A DNA stretch of 64,000 bases from assembly GCF_026745355.1 (NCBI RefSeq), contig NC_079204.1, positions 49,608,285 through 49,672,284 of the forward strand, given 5' to 3'. This DNA is from Beta vulgaris subsp. vulgaris. Its lineage: Eukaryota > Streptophyta > Magnoliopsida > Caryophyllales > Amaranthaceae. Of the stretch, positions 11,201 through 28,320 are shown one piece after another; within the stretch, counting starts at the first letter, position 1; every line of letters begins with the position of its first letter. A program made the translations under genes and the position numbers. The notes under the pieces were generated by a model. That model made no database searches and was not told the DNA's origin. It saw nothing but the letters and a program-made list of their open reading frames with translations.

Positions 11201-14200
11201 TCATGCATAATTACTCGTGCTGATGACGCTCCTCACCTGAACATGCGGGTAAGTGGAATACAGTGATAACGCCTTTAAGTTTATGTTGATATATTCATGA
11301 TATGTAGTTATTGGAGCTGTTTCGTCTGTTGGAATGATGCCTTTGCTTGCCTTTTCCGAGCTTTCTTCATAATGGCCTCTATTAAGAATTAGACTGTTAT
11401 TGTTGTCTTCCAGTGTTTGTACTTTGGAGCATTGAGCAAGTATTTGTCTTAACAACCGTCACAAACTGTGAGACTTTCTGAAGCTTTAGTCAGGGTAGGT
11501 AAAGTGCATGCAGCCTATTTTTGCATTACAGCGAGAATCTTCCAGGAAGACTTTCTGAAGTAAGGGAAAAGGCCCCTTGCCCCACTTTCTGAGCAACAAA
11601 AAGAAAGACTCTCACTTGATCTATTTACAACTCAATCACGTGCTCTACATTTATCTGATAAAATTCATGTTAAAATACTTTGAGCCAGAATTTTGAAATA
11701 TTTAAGTGCATGGGTATTATTCCCTTCTTCTTCTCTGCATCTGATCCGGTTATATGCTAAAGCGTACACATCAAAGTAAATTTGTGGCCTGTTTTCAGTA
11801 ATTCCTTTCAGTACAGGCAATGGATTCTGAAAGTTTTTAGGTATTCCATTGGCTGTCTGCCTTGGAATGTCCAACCAAGGGTTCCTGCTGGACTAGCTGT
11901 GTATAGAATATATTCCTTACTGAACATTTGAAACCTCTGCTTCTGTTCTCATTCGCTATAAGTGCTGGCTGCATTTAGGTTACTATATGATTGTTACATT
12001 ATTCCATGAGTTACAGTAAATTACATCAGCTCTTCTAGTTGTGCTGTGTCTAGTTGAAATTATAAACCCTTCTTTTTATCTAAGGACTAAACTTTGTAGG
12101 GATATCCTATTTGATTTGGGGTTTCTAGCTGATATGCAAATTATTTGGACTTTTATTTTTATTAGGAAATTTTGTTAATAAATACCACACTTTGGACACT
12201 TTTTGAGATAAATACCTAGGTTATTTGAAATTTTATATAAATACCAACTTTCTGCCATTTCTTTTGGAATCACTATCACTTAATAGATTTTTGCGAATCC
12301 CACAATACTCACTACCATTGCGATCCCCTTCTCTCTCCTAACCACCATTACGAGGTGGTGGTGGTTTTGTAGTTGGTTAGTATTGTGGGTGTGGGTCGAG
12401 TTTTGGTGGGTGGATGTGGTTTCGTAGTTGATTTGGGTGGTGGGGTGGGATAATTGTTAAGTGGGTGGAGGTTGTGGTGGTTTCATAGTTGGTTAGGATA
12501 GTGGGGTGGGATGATTGTCGAGTGGATGGAGGGGGTCGTGTTTTGTAGTTGGTTGTTTGTGGGTGGGGGTGGTTGTGGTGGTGGCGGCAACAGTGGCAAG
12601 CATGGTTGTTGCATGTGGTAGGGGCGGTGGTGGTGGTGGGAAGGGCAAAATTGTAATTTCACGTGCAACTAATGGAGTTTTTTACAAGATTCCGTTAAGT
12701 GGTAGATTCGAAAAAAATTTGGTCAACATTGGTATTTATATAAAATTTCAGACAACCTAAGTATTTATTTCAAAAAAAGTGCCCAAACTAAGTATAATAT
12801 TTGTTGACAATTTTTTTATATTAAGGTAAGGTTTGTATATTTATTCAATTTAGTGTTTTTTTAATAGTGTAAATTTCGGAGATTGCATTAGATTCTTTTG
12901 AGGATGGTTTTGGGAATTTTTTGAACTTTTCTCGGGGTTTTGTTTTGAAAATTTTCCACAAATTTCCACTAAGGCACTAACTTTGGGAGGACTATATAAC
13001 TCCAAAAGATTTTGAACCAAATTTGTTTTTTTTACAAAATGTTCCCAATGGTATTAGGATAATCATGTTTGAGTAACTTGTGGAAAACATGTTTTCATTC
13101 ATCACACAAAAGAGAAGTTAATGTTGTTATTTCTTTCGAGCAAAGTGAAAAGATATATAATCCACTTACCGGATGACTAGCACTGAAATCCGTCTTTACA
13201 TTGGATGGTTTGGTGTTTTGAATTTTGATGATCCCTACCTTATTGACTGCAACGTCTCTACTTATTATAATGTTGATGGTATTAGTGAACCTCTTTTCGA
13301 ATCTCTACTTTACAGAAACAATATTATTTCTGGTGCCCTTCGAGAATGTATTACTTTAGCGATTCCAACGATTTGTTTAATCGATACAAATTGTGACCTG
13401 GAGCCACGAAATTAAAACTCTCCCGTTCCGTTACAGAACGGCCGTTCCGTGAAATCTCGTTATGGAACGCCATAATAAAATTCACATACTTCTCGCCGCG
13501 TTGTCCGTTCTGTAACACGAACTCGCTGCGTTAGAACGCTTTTATCCCCGTTACTTCCATTCTTTTCAAACGTTGGCCAAATTCTTTTTATGATTTAATT
13601 ATATAGTTGAAGAAACATGATATTCTATTAGATTTGATTATATTATGTTGTAATAATGCTTCATAAACTAAAAAAATGCAAATAACGTTATATTTATATG
13701 ATTTTTTTTAAAATTCACGCCACGTAAGCCGCAAAACGGTTTATTTCCCCGTTACAAGCCGTTCCCGCAAACGCGACCGTGTTTTTTTCCCTGCCTGGAG
13801 CACACGAGACTCAAAATCTCATGCTAAACAACATGGAGGTTCGAGTCATCTTCAAGGCATAATATCGAGAATGTTCATTGAATGAGCAATTCCAAGATCT
13901 CGAATCTGTATACCAATAGGTCATTGAAGTGAAATAATGGGTTAACTCAGAGCTTGGACCACCTTAATTACCAAAATGGAATATCTCATATAGCAAAGAC
14001 ATTGTATGGTGAGCTCAAAGATGGAATGCATGCAAGGTCTAGGACCTGTAATACCCGGACTTTATGTTACCGAGAGTACTCATGTCAGATCCTTGACTCT
14101 CTACATGGGTAGGGGCACTTAAGCACTTCATATTGGGACAAATCATGGAAACTTTTAGTAAATTAATTGAGTTGGATGCTTGGACATAGACTCGTAATAC

Positions 14201-17200
14201 GAGTACCAGAGGCCAAATAACATATATTTGGACATTCTTTCTTATCTATGATTTTCACCTATTCATGCTATTCACTTTTGCACTCTTTAACATATTTTTA
14301 GCTATAAGTGATCACTAAAGTGGAAGCTTGTCGTGATCTTTTCGAGCTCGGCTCAAGATTTTCACGAGCCGAGAACAACTAAGTTTGACTCAAGAAAGTC
14401 CCGAAATATTTAATTTATTTTTATGTTGCATGGAATATAAAATTCAACTACAAATTAATAGTGAAAAGGTGCATATTACCGGTGACAAGCTCAAAAGAAG
14501 TAGCAAAACATAATTAAGAAATTGATCTTACATAATTTCCAAGTTCAAGTTGAGTTCTAAAGTAAGCTGAAACTTGAAAATGTAAACTCGAAAAATCTCG
14601 AAGACTATATTGAGCTCAAGTGGAAGTGCTACCAGTTAAGCCGAGCAACTCCCTAGCTCAGGCTCGATTTGGCTGGTTAATAGTTATTACCCTTACACGT
14701 GGGTTGATAGTTTATTTTTGCTGAAACACCATCGTTGTTTTTGCTCTTTCATCGTTAATTTTTATTACCTGCAATTCTCAGGAGCATGCGGGCTTGAGGA
14801 GTTCCTTTACTTTGGAGTTCTATAAAAAGGCATATCATCACATTGTAAAGCAGTATCCTTATTGGGAACGTGCATCTGGAAAAGATCATATATGGGTATG
14901 GTGTGGATAAGAGTTTCTAAATACATTATGAAAGCGAGAAATACTAGATTCCCATAGTCTTACGTACTCTAGCCTCGCATAATCTGAAATGATTATAATG
15001 ATCTTGTTATATTCCTGATGACAGTTTTTCTCATGGGATGAAGGTGCTTGCTATGCCCCGAAGGAGATTTGGAATAGTATGATGTTGGTCCATTGGGGCA
15101 ACACAAATTCAAAGCATAATTATTCAACCACTGCCTATTGGGCAGATGATTGGGATGTTATTTCCCCTACTAGAAGAGGCAGCCACCCCTGCTTTGACCC
15201 TAGCAAAGATCTTGTTCTTCCCGCTTGGAAACGACCTGATGGGAACTCCTATAGGGCCAAACTATGGGCAAGGTGCACATCTCGGAACTGAATTTGTCTC
15301 ATGCCAACATTTCTACGCTTTGATTAATATTTTTGTGAAGTGTCATGCTAATGCAGCTTCCTGTTAGGTTGTTGCTTTGATTAATACACATGTATTTCTT
15401 AACCTGTTGGGACATGAATGCTCTGCTGCAGGCCTCGTGACCAGAGGTTGACACTTTTTTACTTCAATGGGAATCTAGGGCCAGCTTATGAGAATGGCAG
15501 GCCAGAAGCTTCGTAAGTTCTTTGTACTGGACCTACACTGGCATGCAAAGGCTGTAACTGTGATTACCTGAATTATCACAGGAATGCATCCTTGAAGTAT
15601 GCTATCTTCATTCTACTGCTTTCCAGTCAACCTGTGATATAGTTATGTTTTAATGCAGATATAGCATGGGTATCAGACAAAGACTAGCTGAAGAATTTGG
15701 TTCAAGTCCTGACAAACATGGGAAGTTGGGTAACCAGCACCAGAATGATGTACTTGTGACGCCATTTCGCTCTCAAAGATATCATGAAGAATTAGCTAGT
15801 TCTGTTTTCTGCGGGGTTCTCCCCGGTGATGGTTGGAGTGGTAGAATGGAAGATAGCATTCTCCAAGGATGCATTCCTGTGATAATTCAGGTAGTTTTGG
15901 ATTCTGTCGACTTTCTAATTTCTTGATTATTTTTCTGATGTACCACTTGCGCCAGTGTTTTCAATGATGGTGAAAACTTTGAGTTCTTTTTTCTCTTGGG
16001 GGGGGGGGGGGGGAAGCTGGGAGCTGGAGGGATGATAACTCATACTTCGTCCAATCTTCAAATGGACACATGGGTTTGTCACACAAACTAAGCAATGAGG
16101 AAGAATTGATGGGAATGGACACATGCCCATGTGATTGTAGGAGAGGAAGAAGTAACACACATGGGTGGCAAATGTTCCCTGAAATGGAATTGTGGTAATT
16201 ATTGTGGAACTTTCATAAAAGAGAATTGTAGCAATTTATAACAAACAGAGGAATTACATAATATAGGGTATGAAATTGAATATTGTGCTGTATTGATTTA
16301 ATCTGGTTTCATCCCTTTTATATATTAAAAAGAAGCTGGTGTTTTGTGTAAGCTCTGAAAAGAATACTTTCATCTCTAGAAAAAGTCTTTGCAGGCAAAT
16401 CAACAGGTATTTTCTGATCTTGCTTCAGTTAAAGAAGCCATGTGTCTCAGCATAATATAGCATACATTATGGGTATAGAAACAGCTCGATGATTGTGCTC
16501 AAGAAACTCTGCTTCAACAAATTTCCTGTTCAGCATGCCACTTTTTGTGAACTTTGGAATGAATTCGAAATGACAACTTGATAATATAAGTACCTTGTTG
16601 CTATTGATATGATAATGAACAGCAGAAGAGACAGAGGTATCTGAAATCAGTAATTGGCAAAGAACACTTTGTCATTGCATGAATTGGTAGTACTTGATAA
16701 ATATGCCACAGTAGTAGTTTGAATGTTGCTCCCCTGCCCTCCTTCTTTTTGTTATGATGAATTTGACCACTTTTTTGTGCAGTAAATCTTTTTGTAACTT
16801 AAAAATTTGCCAAGGCAAATATGGATTGTTTAAATTCAATGATCTTTTTGCTTGAATTGTGGTTTGTGACTCAGTAACCAGTTTGTGTCTTAAATCTTTA
16901 TATATTGAATATCTGGATTGTTGTTTTTCTTAATGATGTTCATCTAATTGTAACATTTTTTCATGTTTGGCGAGTAAGTATCTGAGCTGACTAATCAAAG
17001 TATATGCTTCACTTTCAATCATTTGAAACTTCTCACAATCTACAAATTGGACTATTGAAATCCACTAAATATATGTTGTGTTGGTTCTTGATTATTCAGG
17101 ATGGCATCTTTCTTCCATATGAGAACTTCCTCAACTATGAAAGTTTCGCTGTTCGGATTAGTGAGGATGAAATTCCAAACTTGATAAAAATTCTAAGGGT

Positions 17201-17949
17201 ATTTTCACTGTGCCTTGCTGTTTCAGTAAGTTATCTCATTTGTGCAGTATTGTATTTCGGTTTATCTGACTGTACTGTAACTTGTAGGGGTATAATGAGA
17301 CAGAGGTAGATTATAAGTTGGCTAATGTCCAAAGAATCTGGCAGAGGTTTTTGTATCGTGATTCTGTCTTGCGTGAGGCTGAGAGGCAGAAGTCTGCTTT
17401 CGGTCATGTCCATGATTGGGCTGAAGAGATGTTGCAATTAACTGAAGATGATGCATCTGCAACTCTTATACAGGTATATAATTGACTACATTGTCTAGTG
17501 CAGGCTTCTCACCATTTTGTATGATGTGTCATTCATGCACTGTTTTCATCCACATTATTTGCATTGTTTCCCAAACGACAAGGATTTCTTTTACTTGAGA
17601 AATATTGGCTAAAAAATAATTTGCATCATCACCAATCATATAATACGAAGTGAACTACTTTTAGCCAATTTTCCTGTATTTTATCTTTAATATCATGCAT
17701 ATTACTTGGCTTAGCAAATAGAGTTGTCTAGCAGTGTAGCAATATCAGGTCATCTCATGAAGCAGAGACAACTATAGATCCTATACAGCCTTAGAAAGGC
17801 AATGCTTAGCTAGATTGTAGAAGCTGACCTTTCTCTGTGGTTCTACTTAGATTTTGCATTACAAGTTGCACAATGACCCATGGAGAAAACGATCTCTTCG
17901 TTTAAGGAGAGATTCTGGTCTGCCACAAGAATGCTTGATAAAGTGCTAG
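8210..17949 (+). CDS. ExAD: GT47 exostosin-family arabinosyltransferase, ExAD-like
   Basis: Fourteen exons splice in frame to 794 aa: 8210-8563, 8785-8878, 9548-9734, 9823-10069, 10658-10879, 10956-11042, 11114-11248, 14782-14895, 15025-15272, 15432-15512, 15659-15890, 17100-17198, 17288-17473, 17851-17949; all introns are GT-AG. Residues about 12-33 form a signal anchor, so this is a type II Golgi protein. Two cysteine-rich EGF-like modules follow ([20 protein letters not shown] near 125-151; [11 protein letters not shown] to [10 protein letters not shown] near 278-304). The exostosin domain starts near [10 protein letters not shown] (about 345) and includes FFSWDEGAC and [20 protein letters not shown]. 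Architecture, length and gene neighbourhood match Arabidopsis At3g57630 (ExAD), which adds an arabinose to hydroxyproline-linked arabinans of extensins. Two adjacent ATGs open the frame; the first was taken. Intron 7 (3.5 kb) is swollen by transposon and plastid DNA. No lesion is seen in the coding sequence. The ExAD assignment is strong; activity is inferred. Confidence 0.9.
9120..9395 (+). repeat. Diverged ~155-bp tandem duplication in ExAD-like intron 2
   Basis: Two adjacent segments (about 9120-9245 and 9275-9395) share, in the same order, gtaaag(a/g), gtctcat, (t/g)cccatggt or tccatggt, aacttcatc, ataccacctctaaag or ataccagctctaaag, and a ggttatgga or ggtaatgga ending. They are a diverged tandem duplication confined to the intron. 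Confidence 0.65.
12165..12814. mobile_element. TIR element (probably Mutator-type MITE) in ExAD-like intron 7
   Basis: The left end (near 12165-12260) and the reverse complement of the right end (near 12720-12817) match over about 85 bp, sharing TTTGTTAATAAATACC-like sequence, GGACACTTTTTGAGATAAAT (variant GGCACTTTTTTTGAAATAAA) and GAAATTTTATATAAATACCA. Long TIRs suggest a Mutator-type MITE. The flanking 9-mers TTTTTATTA and TTTATATTA match 8/9, so the exact ends are uncertain by a few bases. The interior (12350-12640) is GT-rich, with repeats of ggtggtggttttgtagttgg, and carries no gene. Confidence 0.7.
13165..13404 (+). pseudogene. psbA/rps2 fragment: Plastid DNA fragment: psbA joined to rps2 (NUPT)
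   Basis: Translation gives [15 protein letters not shown], then after a 7-bp insertion (frameshift) a degraded stretch, then VDGISEP and [12 protein letters not shown]. These are codons from the N-terminal third of plastid psbA (D1 protein). At about 13339 the sequence switches without spacer to [20 protein letters not shown], a segment from the C-terminal half of plastid rps2. The two genes are not adjacent in plastid genomes, so this is a rearranged transfer. It carries frame-disrupting changes, sits in an intron and cannot encode either protein. Confidence 0.9.
13405..13793. mobile_element. hAT-type MITE with 8-bp TSD CCTGGAGC, beside the plastid fragment
   Basis: The octamer CCTGGAGC is present at 13397-13404 and 13794-13801. 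The ends read CACGAAATTAAAAC on the left and CAGGGAAAAAAACAC on the right (reverse-complemented), an imperfect hAT-like terminus. The interior contains gttccgttacagaacgg palindromes and repeated gttac/gttcc words. It has no coding capacity. It separates the psbA-rps2 plastid piece from the trnL-CAA piece. Confidence 0.75.
13799..13905 (+). pseudogene. trnL-CAA fragment: Plastid trnL-CAA fragment plus downstream spacer (NUPT)
   Basis: The segment cacacgagactcaaaatctc, followed by a degraded variable arm, then ggaggttcgagtcatcttca and aggcataat, matches the anticodon arm, T arm and 3' end of plastid tRNA-Leu(CAA), followed by its spacer (gttcattgaatgagcaattcc). The first roughly 30 nt of the tRNA (acceptor and D arms) are missing and the T and variable arms carry substitutions, so this is not a working tRNA gene. 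The right edge of plastid similarity, near 13900, is approximate. Confidence 0.85.
15998..16013 (+). repeat. Poly-G tract (16 G) in ExAD-like intron 11
   Basis: Sixteen consecutive G residues occur in the intron between 15890 and 17100. This is a homopolymer of uncertain true length and a possible quadruplex former. Confidence 0.9.
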
Positions 17950-18911
17950 TCGATTTCGCTACTCAAAACTGCTGAACACTATACCATGCTGAATAAGAAA
18001 TAGCTGAAAGATCAACAGTGAAAAGATATGAACAACTGCAAGTTATTTGTTGGCTTGAAGTCTCTGATCCTGCAACTTCCATGCGGCGTGAAATTGCTGT
18101 CGTTTCATCAGGAGCACACAAAACAAAAGAAACAAAAACAAGGAATGGGGGAAGGGGGGCTGGGGTAGTTATTCTCTTGTGTACTGTATGTATTGTAGCT
18201 AGAGCTGTAACATGTAGGAAGCACATTTATACTATTAGGTTTTTTGATAGAATCATTTGTACAATATTTTGTAGCCAAGTTTTTTTTTTCTTTTTTCTTT
18301 TGACGAGTTGTAGCTAAGTTGATGATTTTACTACTCACAAGTCACAAGTTTATAGTCTCACAATGTATTAAAGATAGGAGTAATCTTTCTTGACTCTAGT
18401 GACAATAAATCATTTGGAAAAAAATATTTATTTGATATTTCAAGCGAGTTTATTTTTTTTTGTACAAAGTGAAAATTTTGCCTCAAATATGGGTATATGA
18501 AACACCAGCGACATATGAGTATGTTGTTTTCAATAGAGTTTATAATATGTTCATATCATACCATTTAATTCATTTCCAGTCACACTACTAAATCTTATTT
18601 TTAAGTGTTTTTGTAATTGTTTGCTAATAAACAATCCAATCAAACATATCCATCATCCATGTCACATAAACAAAAACATCTTTATGGTTGTGACCTAATT
18701 TTTGCATGTTTTTTTTTTTCATGGTAGGAGAATTTGTCAACCCAAAGAGCCTTCAATGGAGGTTTAAAGTCCATAACTCCATTCTATTCAACTTGTTTTG
18801 ACTTATCTTAATTTGTTAGATTTTGTCGAAAATTATTGAAATTGTGATACTATTATAGGAAATTCAAATAATATATATATATAATATATATATATATATA
18901 TAAATATATAT

Positions 18912-18954
<43 letters not shown>

Positions 18955-19354
18955 TTGATATATTTGTTTACATCATTGTATTCGGTTTATGAATTATAAA
19001 TTGCATTTATCTATTTTTCTTTGGAGAAGTTGTAGTCGTAGGCTCGTAGCAAATAAAAGCTAAGCCAAGCATATAATGTATTATCCCTCCATTTTTAAAT
19101 AGATCTCTGTTTTAACTTTACTTGCCAATGCAAATTTTGGCCATTAATATCTTTGATTATCTATTGTTAAAAAATTATAGAAAATTGATGTATTGAAAAT
19201 GAACATCAAGCCAATCGTGGAATATCTTATATGTTAACATTGGAATTTATACACATGAAAAAAATATATCAAAGTAGAATATGTGAATAGTGCACATGTC
19301 AAAATAGAATAATCCCACGACTATTGGGTCTGCCGTCAAGCCTGCTTGGTCTAA
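17950..19354. other. 3' flank of the ExAD-like gene and intergenic DNA
   Basis: Roughly the first 300 bp are probably the 3' UTR. An (AT)n tract at about 18868-18951 is the only clear repeat. A lone Stowaway-like terminus (ccctccatttttaaatagat, near 19086) without a convincing partner suggests a decayed MITE. No gene is seen. Confidence 0.55.
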
Positions 19355-20950
19355 GGCTATGTTTAGTTCACCTGAAATCATCCGATCTGATCTTTTATAA
19401 AATATATTATTTCTATTATATTATTACTTTGTAATTCATTATTATGCATTACATTATAAGATCTTATTTATAGTATTACTATTATTATCATTTTAATTCT
19501 ATAACAACTTTTACACAACTTTTATTAATAATAATAATTATTATTATCATTATCATAATAACAACAACAATAATTATAATCATAATAATAATAATTATTA
19601 CTAAAATAATTATATAACCCAAGTCATTAATTTATAAGAGCACTTAAAAAATGTTTCACACTTTCCCTTAAAAAAATGTTTATAGTATTACTATTATTAT
19701 CATTTTATTTCTATAACAACTTTTACACAACTTTTATAAATAATAATAATAATTATTATTATTATTATTATCATTATTATAATAACAACAACAATAATTA
19801 TAATCATAATAGTAAGTAATTATTACTAAAAATAATTATATAACCCAAGTCTATAAGAGCACTTATAAAATGTTTCACACTTTCCCTTAACAAAATGTTT
19901 ATAGTATTACTATTATTATCATTTTATTTCTATAACAACTTTTACACAGCTTTTATTAATAATAATAATTATTATTATCACTATTATAATAATAACAACA
20001 ATAATTATAATCATCATAATAATAATTATTACTAAAAATAATTATATAACCCAAGTCATTAATTTAAAAGAGCACTTACAAATGTTTCACACTTGAGAAG
20101 TCGGCAGACTCAACTCTTTTTTTTCCATATAAAATAAGATATACAAACAACTATGACTTGCGCAAGAAAGAAATGGATAGCATGCAACTTCAAATCTTCT
20201 AGTTAAATTACTACCATTCGTGATAGTTCTTTTACTGAAACTTTCACTCCTATTTACACTTTCATTAAAAATGTAACTCAAAATGGAACTGTCACTACTA
20301 TTTAGGATGGAACTTCCAATACGGATTTGAGAATGAAGATAACTGTCAATGCAATTGTTAATGTGATTATTCCAGTTATCTTTAGTATAATACATGGAAC
20401 CATCATTATAAGTATGGCCACTCTTATATCTAGAGTTCATATAACTTGAATTCGAATAATTCGAAAAGCGGACGAATTATAAATTTCCAAAATAATAGAT
20501 GAGCTAGAGAGATTTGAAATTCGGTAGGAAGAGGTATACCAAATCTAAATTTATAATTTGTATCTCACACTTAGCTTATTTTGAAATATAATCCGAACTT
20601 AGTAGTTTCGTTGTCATGAATTTGAGCTATCATATTATATATATTTCTTATTTTTACGTCAATCTTATGTTCTTAACACGTGGCTTTTAATTTTCTATTA
20701 TTTGATAACAATAAAATAACTTAAAATAATGATAACAATGACATTTATAATGATAACAATGAGATTAATAGTAATTACCAATATTAATAATTTATTAGTA
20801 CAACATAGACAATAATAATCATTTTGAACAAATGTACTAGTAATAATAATATTAATAGTAATAATGAGTTAATAAATATAAGCATGATACGATCTGCTCT
20901 GATCTAATTCAATCTGAAATAAACAAAAATAAGGTGAACTAAACATGGCC
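19355..20950. mobile_element. Harbinger/Tourist-like TIR element with TAA TSD and internal triplication
   Basis: The left end GGCTATGTTTAGTTCACC and the reverse-complemented right end GGCCATGTTTAGTTCACC match in 17 of 18 bases, and TAA flanks both sides (19352-19354 and 20951-20953), the 3-bp target duplication of PIF/Harbinger elements. At 1596 bp it is long for a MITE. Its interior contains three tandem copies of an AT-rich block of about 212-219 bp starting at 19469, 19681 and 19900, each ending in gagcactta...tgtttcacact. A 117-codon minus-strand frame (20087-20440) has no recognised similarity and is not called a gene. Confidence 0.75.
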
Positions 20951-21162
20951 TAAATTTTTACTAAAGGTGATAAAAATTGACACGTCCTGCCAATCCGATC
21001 CTAACACGAAATTAGCAGGCTTGGATCAAGGTTTTCAATCCGTTTAAGTCCCAAGAAGTCTCTCTAAAAAGTAAAACCCTTCCCTCCAGTCTCCCCCCTT
21101 ACATAGTTACAGGTTACAGCCCACTTTTTTTTTCCCTTACTTTCTCTCTCCTCTTTACGCAA
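20951..21162 (+). promoter_or_regulatory. Short upstream region of the adenylosuccinate synthetase gene
   Basis: Only about 210 bp separate the Harbinger-like element from the ADSS start codon. The segment contains a CT-rich stretch (tttctctctcctctttacg) just before the ATG, typical of plant 5' leaders. No clear TATA box was found. The promoter probably extends into the transposon. Confidence 0.5.
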
Positions 21163-26703
<5,541 letters not shown>

Positions 26704-28320
26704 TTATTAAGGTGATGAGATCGGATGATAACGTTTTTATCTTTGGGAGGTTCCGTTGGAATCTCCCTTATTTTAACTTCCGGGAGAAAAAAAATTGAAA
26801 GCAAACAAATCCACAATTTGCTGACATGCATTCTACTATGTTACCATATCATCTGTTGCCTAAACTGATGCCGAGTGATGAGTTTAGAGACCGAGTATTT
26901 TTGTAGTTTCCTCCCCTCTGGCCTATGGGCGCTGTAATATGAAATTGCTTCGAGGGGTGATTCTATGATCCATTGATATTTCTCCTATGTAACTCTTTCA
27001 GATCACAGGGCGTTGTGAAATATTGCTTGGGAAGTTTTCGTCGGAGCATTTCTGTTGGAGTTTTTTCATATTGTTCTGTAGCATCTGGTTAAAGATTTGA
27101 AGATGTGAAGTAATCTTTGCGCCAGATAAGAATAGGCTATTGCAGTGAAGGCTGTAAAATAAGAATTACTGAGCATTGTTGATATACTCGTCCCAATTTG
27201 CAAATCCCTTTTGGATAAGACTTGAGAGTTGAGACTATAGGTAGGTACACTGTACAAGTTAACCAGATTATGGTCCATTCAGGAAAACGTTAGTCCGCAA
27301 AACAATTTTCGTCCATTTTTCGTTGTTTGGTTGAACAAGGGATTTAGAAAAAAAACTAAGGCTAAAAGTGCTTTTCAGTTTTTCATCAAACCAAATAAAG
27401 GAAAACTAATATTATTTCCATTTTCTAGCAGAAAATTGTTTTCGATGGAAAATGTTTTCCATCAAACAAAATGGATATTATATGCCTTTTCTATAATTGT
27501 GTTATCAAGTCTACAATAAAGACGCAATTCATTATGACTTATATTATTTTGTTCTATATAACTTTATAGATGTAGGTTAACTTATATGGTTGTACCTATT
27601 TCGGGTGTCAAATTGAGAATCAATTCTAACACGTAGAGGAGAGATTTCTAGCAAGTGTATAGCCTAAGAATATTGAATTTCACAAGTTTGTACAATTTGC
27701 ATACTACGCATGGGTGCATTTTCCAACTCGGTGCAAAGGAGACGATGTAGGAGAATGTAAGGAGTTGCACTATACTCTAGTATATATTTGGGTGTATAAT
27801 GTGCAAATTTCAAGTTTTACCCATAGTTGAATAGACAACTGAAAGGAAAATTGTTACATTAGGACTGTATTTAAATTTGTGCTTTATTTTTACTAGTTGA
27901 CGTCACTTATTGGTTAATTTCGGTGTCCTAGTATGGACTAGAGATATATAATATGGTCTTTCCAATTTAATCTACGATGATTAATCTATAGTGTTGTCAA
28001 TATTATCAATTCCATAAAAGTCTAAGGATGCATCTCATAATAGCCCTAAAAATGCATTCCACGATAGATAAGCCCATCTTTTTACAGCCTAACAAATTAA
28101 TGATCCTAAGTAATCGAGTTAATTAATCTCTATAAATCCTAAAAACTTGAAATAAGGATAAAAATTATAGATACTAAACAACAATAGTACTTTTGTTTGT
28201 ATAAGGACCATGTGGTTGTTCTAGCGCACATGAGAGGCTCCTAACTCCTACGTCAAAGCTCTTGACTTCTTTTTCTTATCTAGATGTTTCACATAACCTC
28301 ACTATAATATTTACTTTCTT
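26704..28320. other. 3' flank of ADSS and intergenic DNA
   Basis: About 350 bp downstream of the stop codon probably form the 3' UTR. Around 27310-27475 a sequence with tttttcgttgtttggttga on one side and ttttccatcaaacaaaatgg on the other resembles the ends of the MITE at 36497-36845, suggesting a diverged relative. No gene is seen in the rest. Confidence 0.45.

Noticed and set aside
12483..12760. Gly/Val-rich or Pro/His-rich short proteins in ExAD-like intron 7
   Set aside because: They come from the GT-rich interior of a TIR element; composition reflects the repeat.
13173..13415. 80-codon open frame as a novel small protein
   Set aside because: It is a plastid psbA piece fused to an rps2 piece with a frameshift; the frame is fortuitous.
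13799..13870. A functional tRNA-Leu gene
   Set aside because: The acceptor and D arms are missing and the T and variable arms carry changes; only a plastid-derived fragment remains.
14046..14210. Start of an LTR (tgtaatacccggac)
   Set aside because: A TG start alone is not enough; no matching CA end, target duplication or second copy was found.
20087..20440. 117-codon minus-strand open frame as a possible gene
   Set aside because: It lies inside the Harbinger-like element beside AT-rich tandem blocks, has no recognisable domain and no splice or promoter context.
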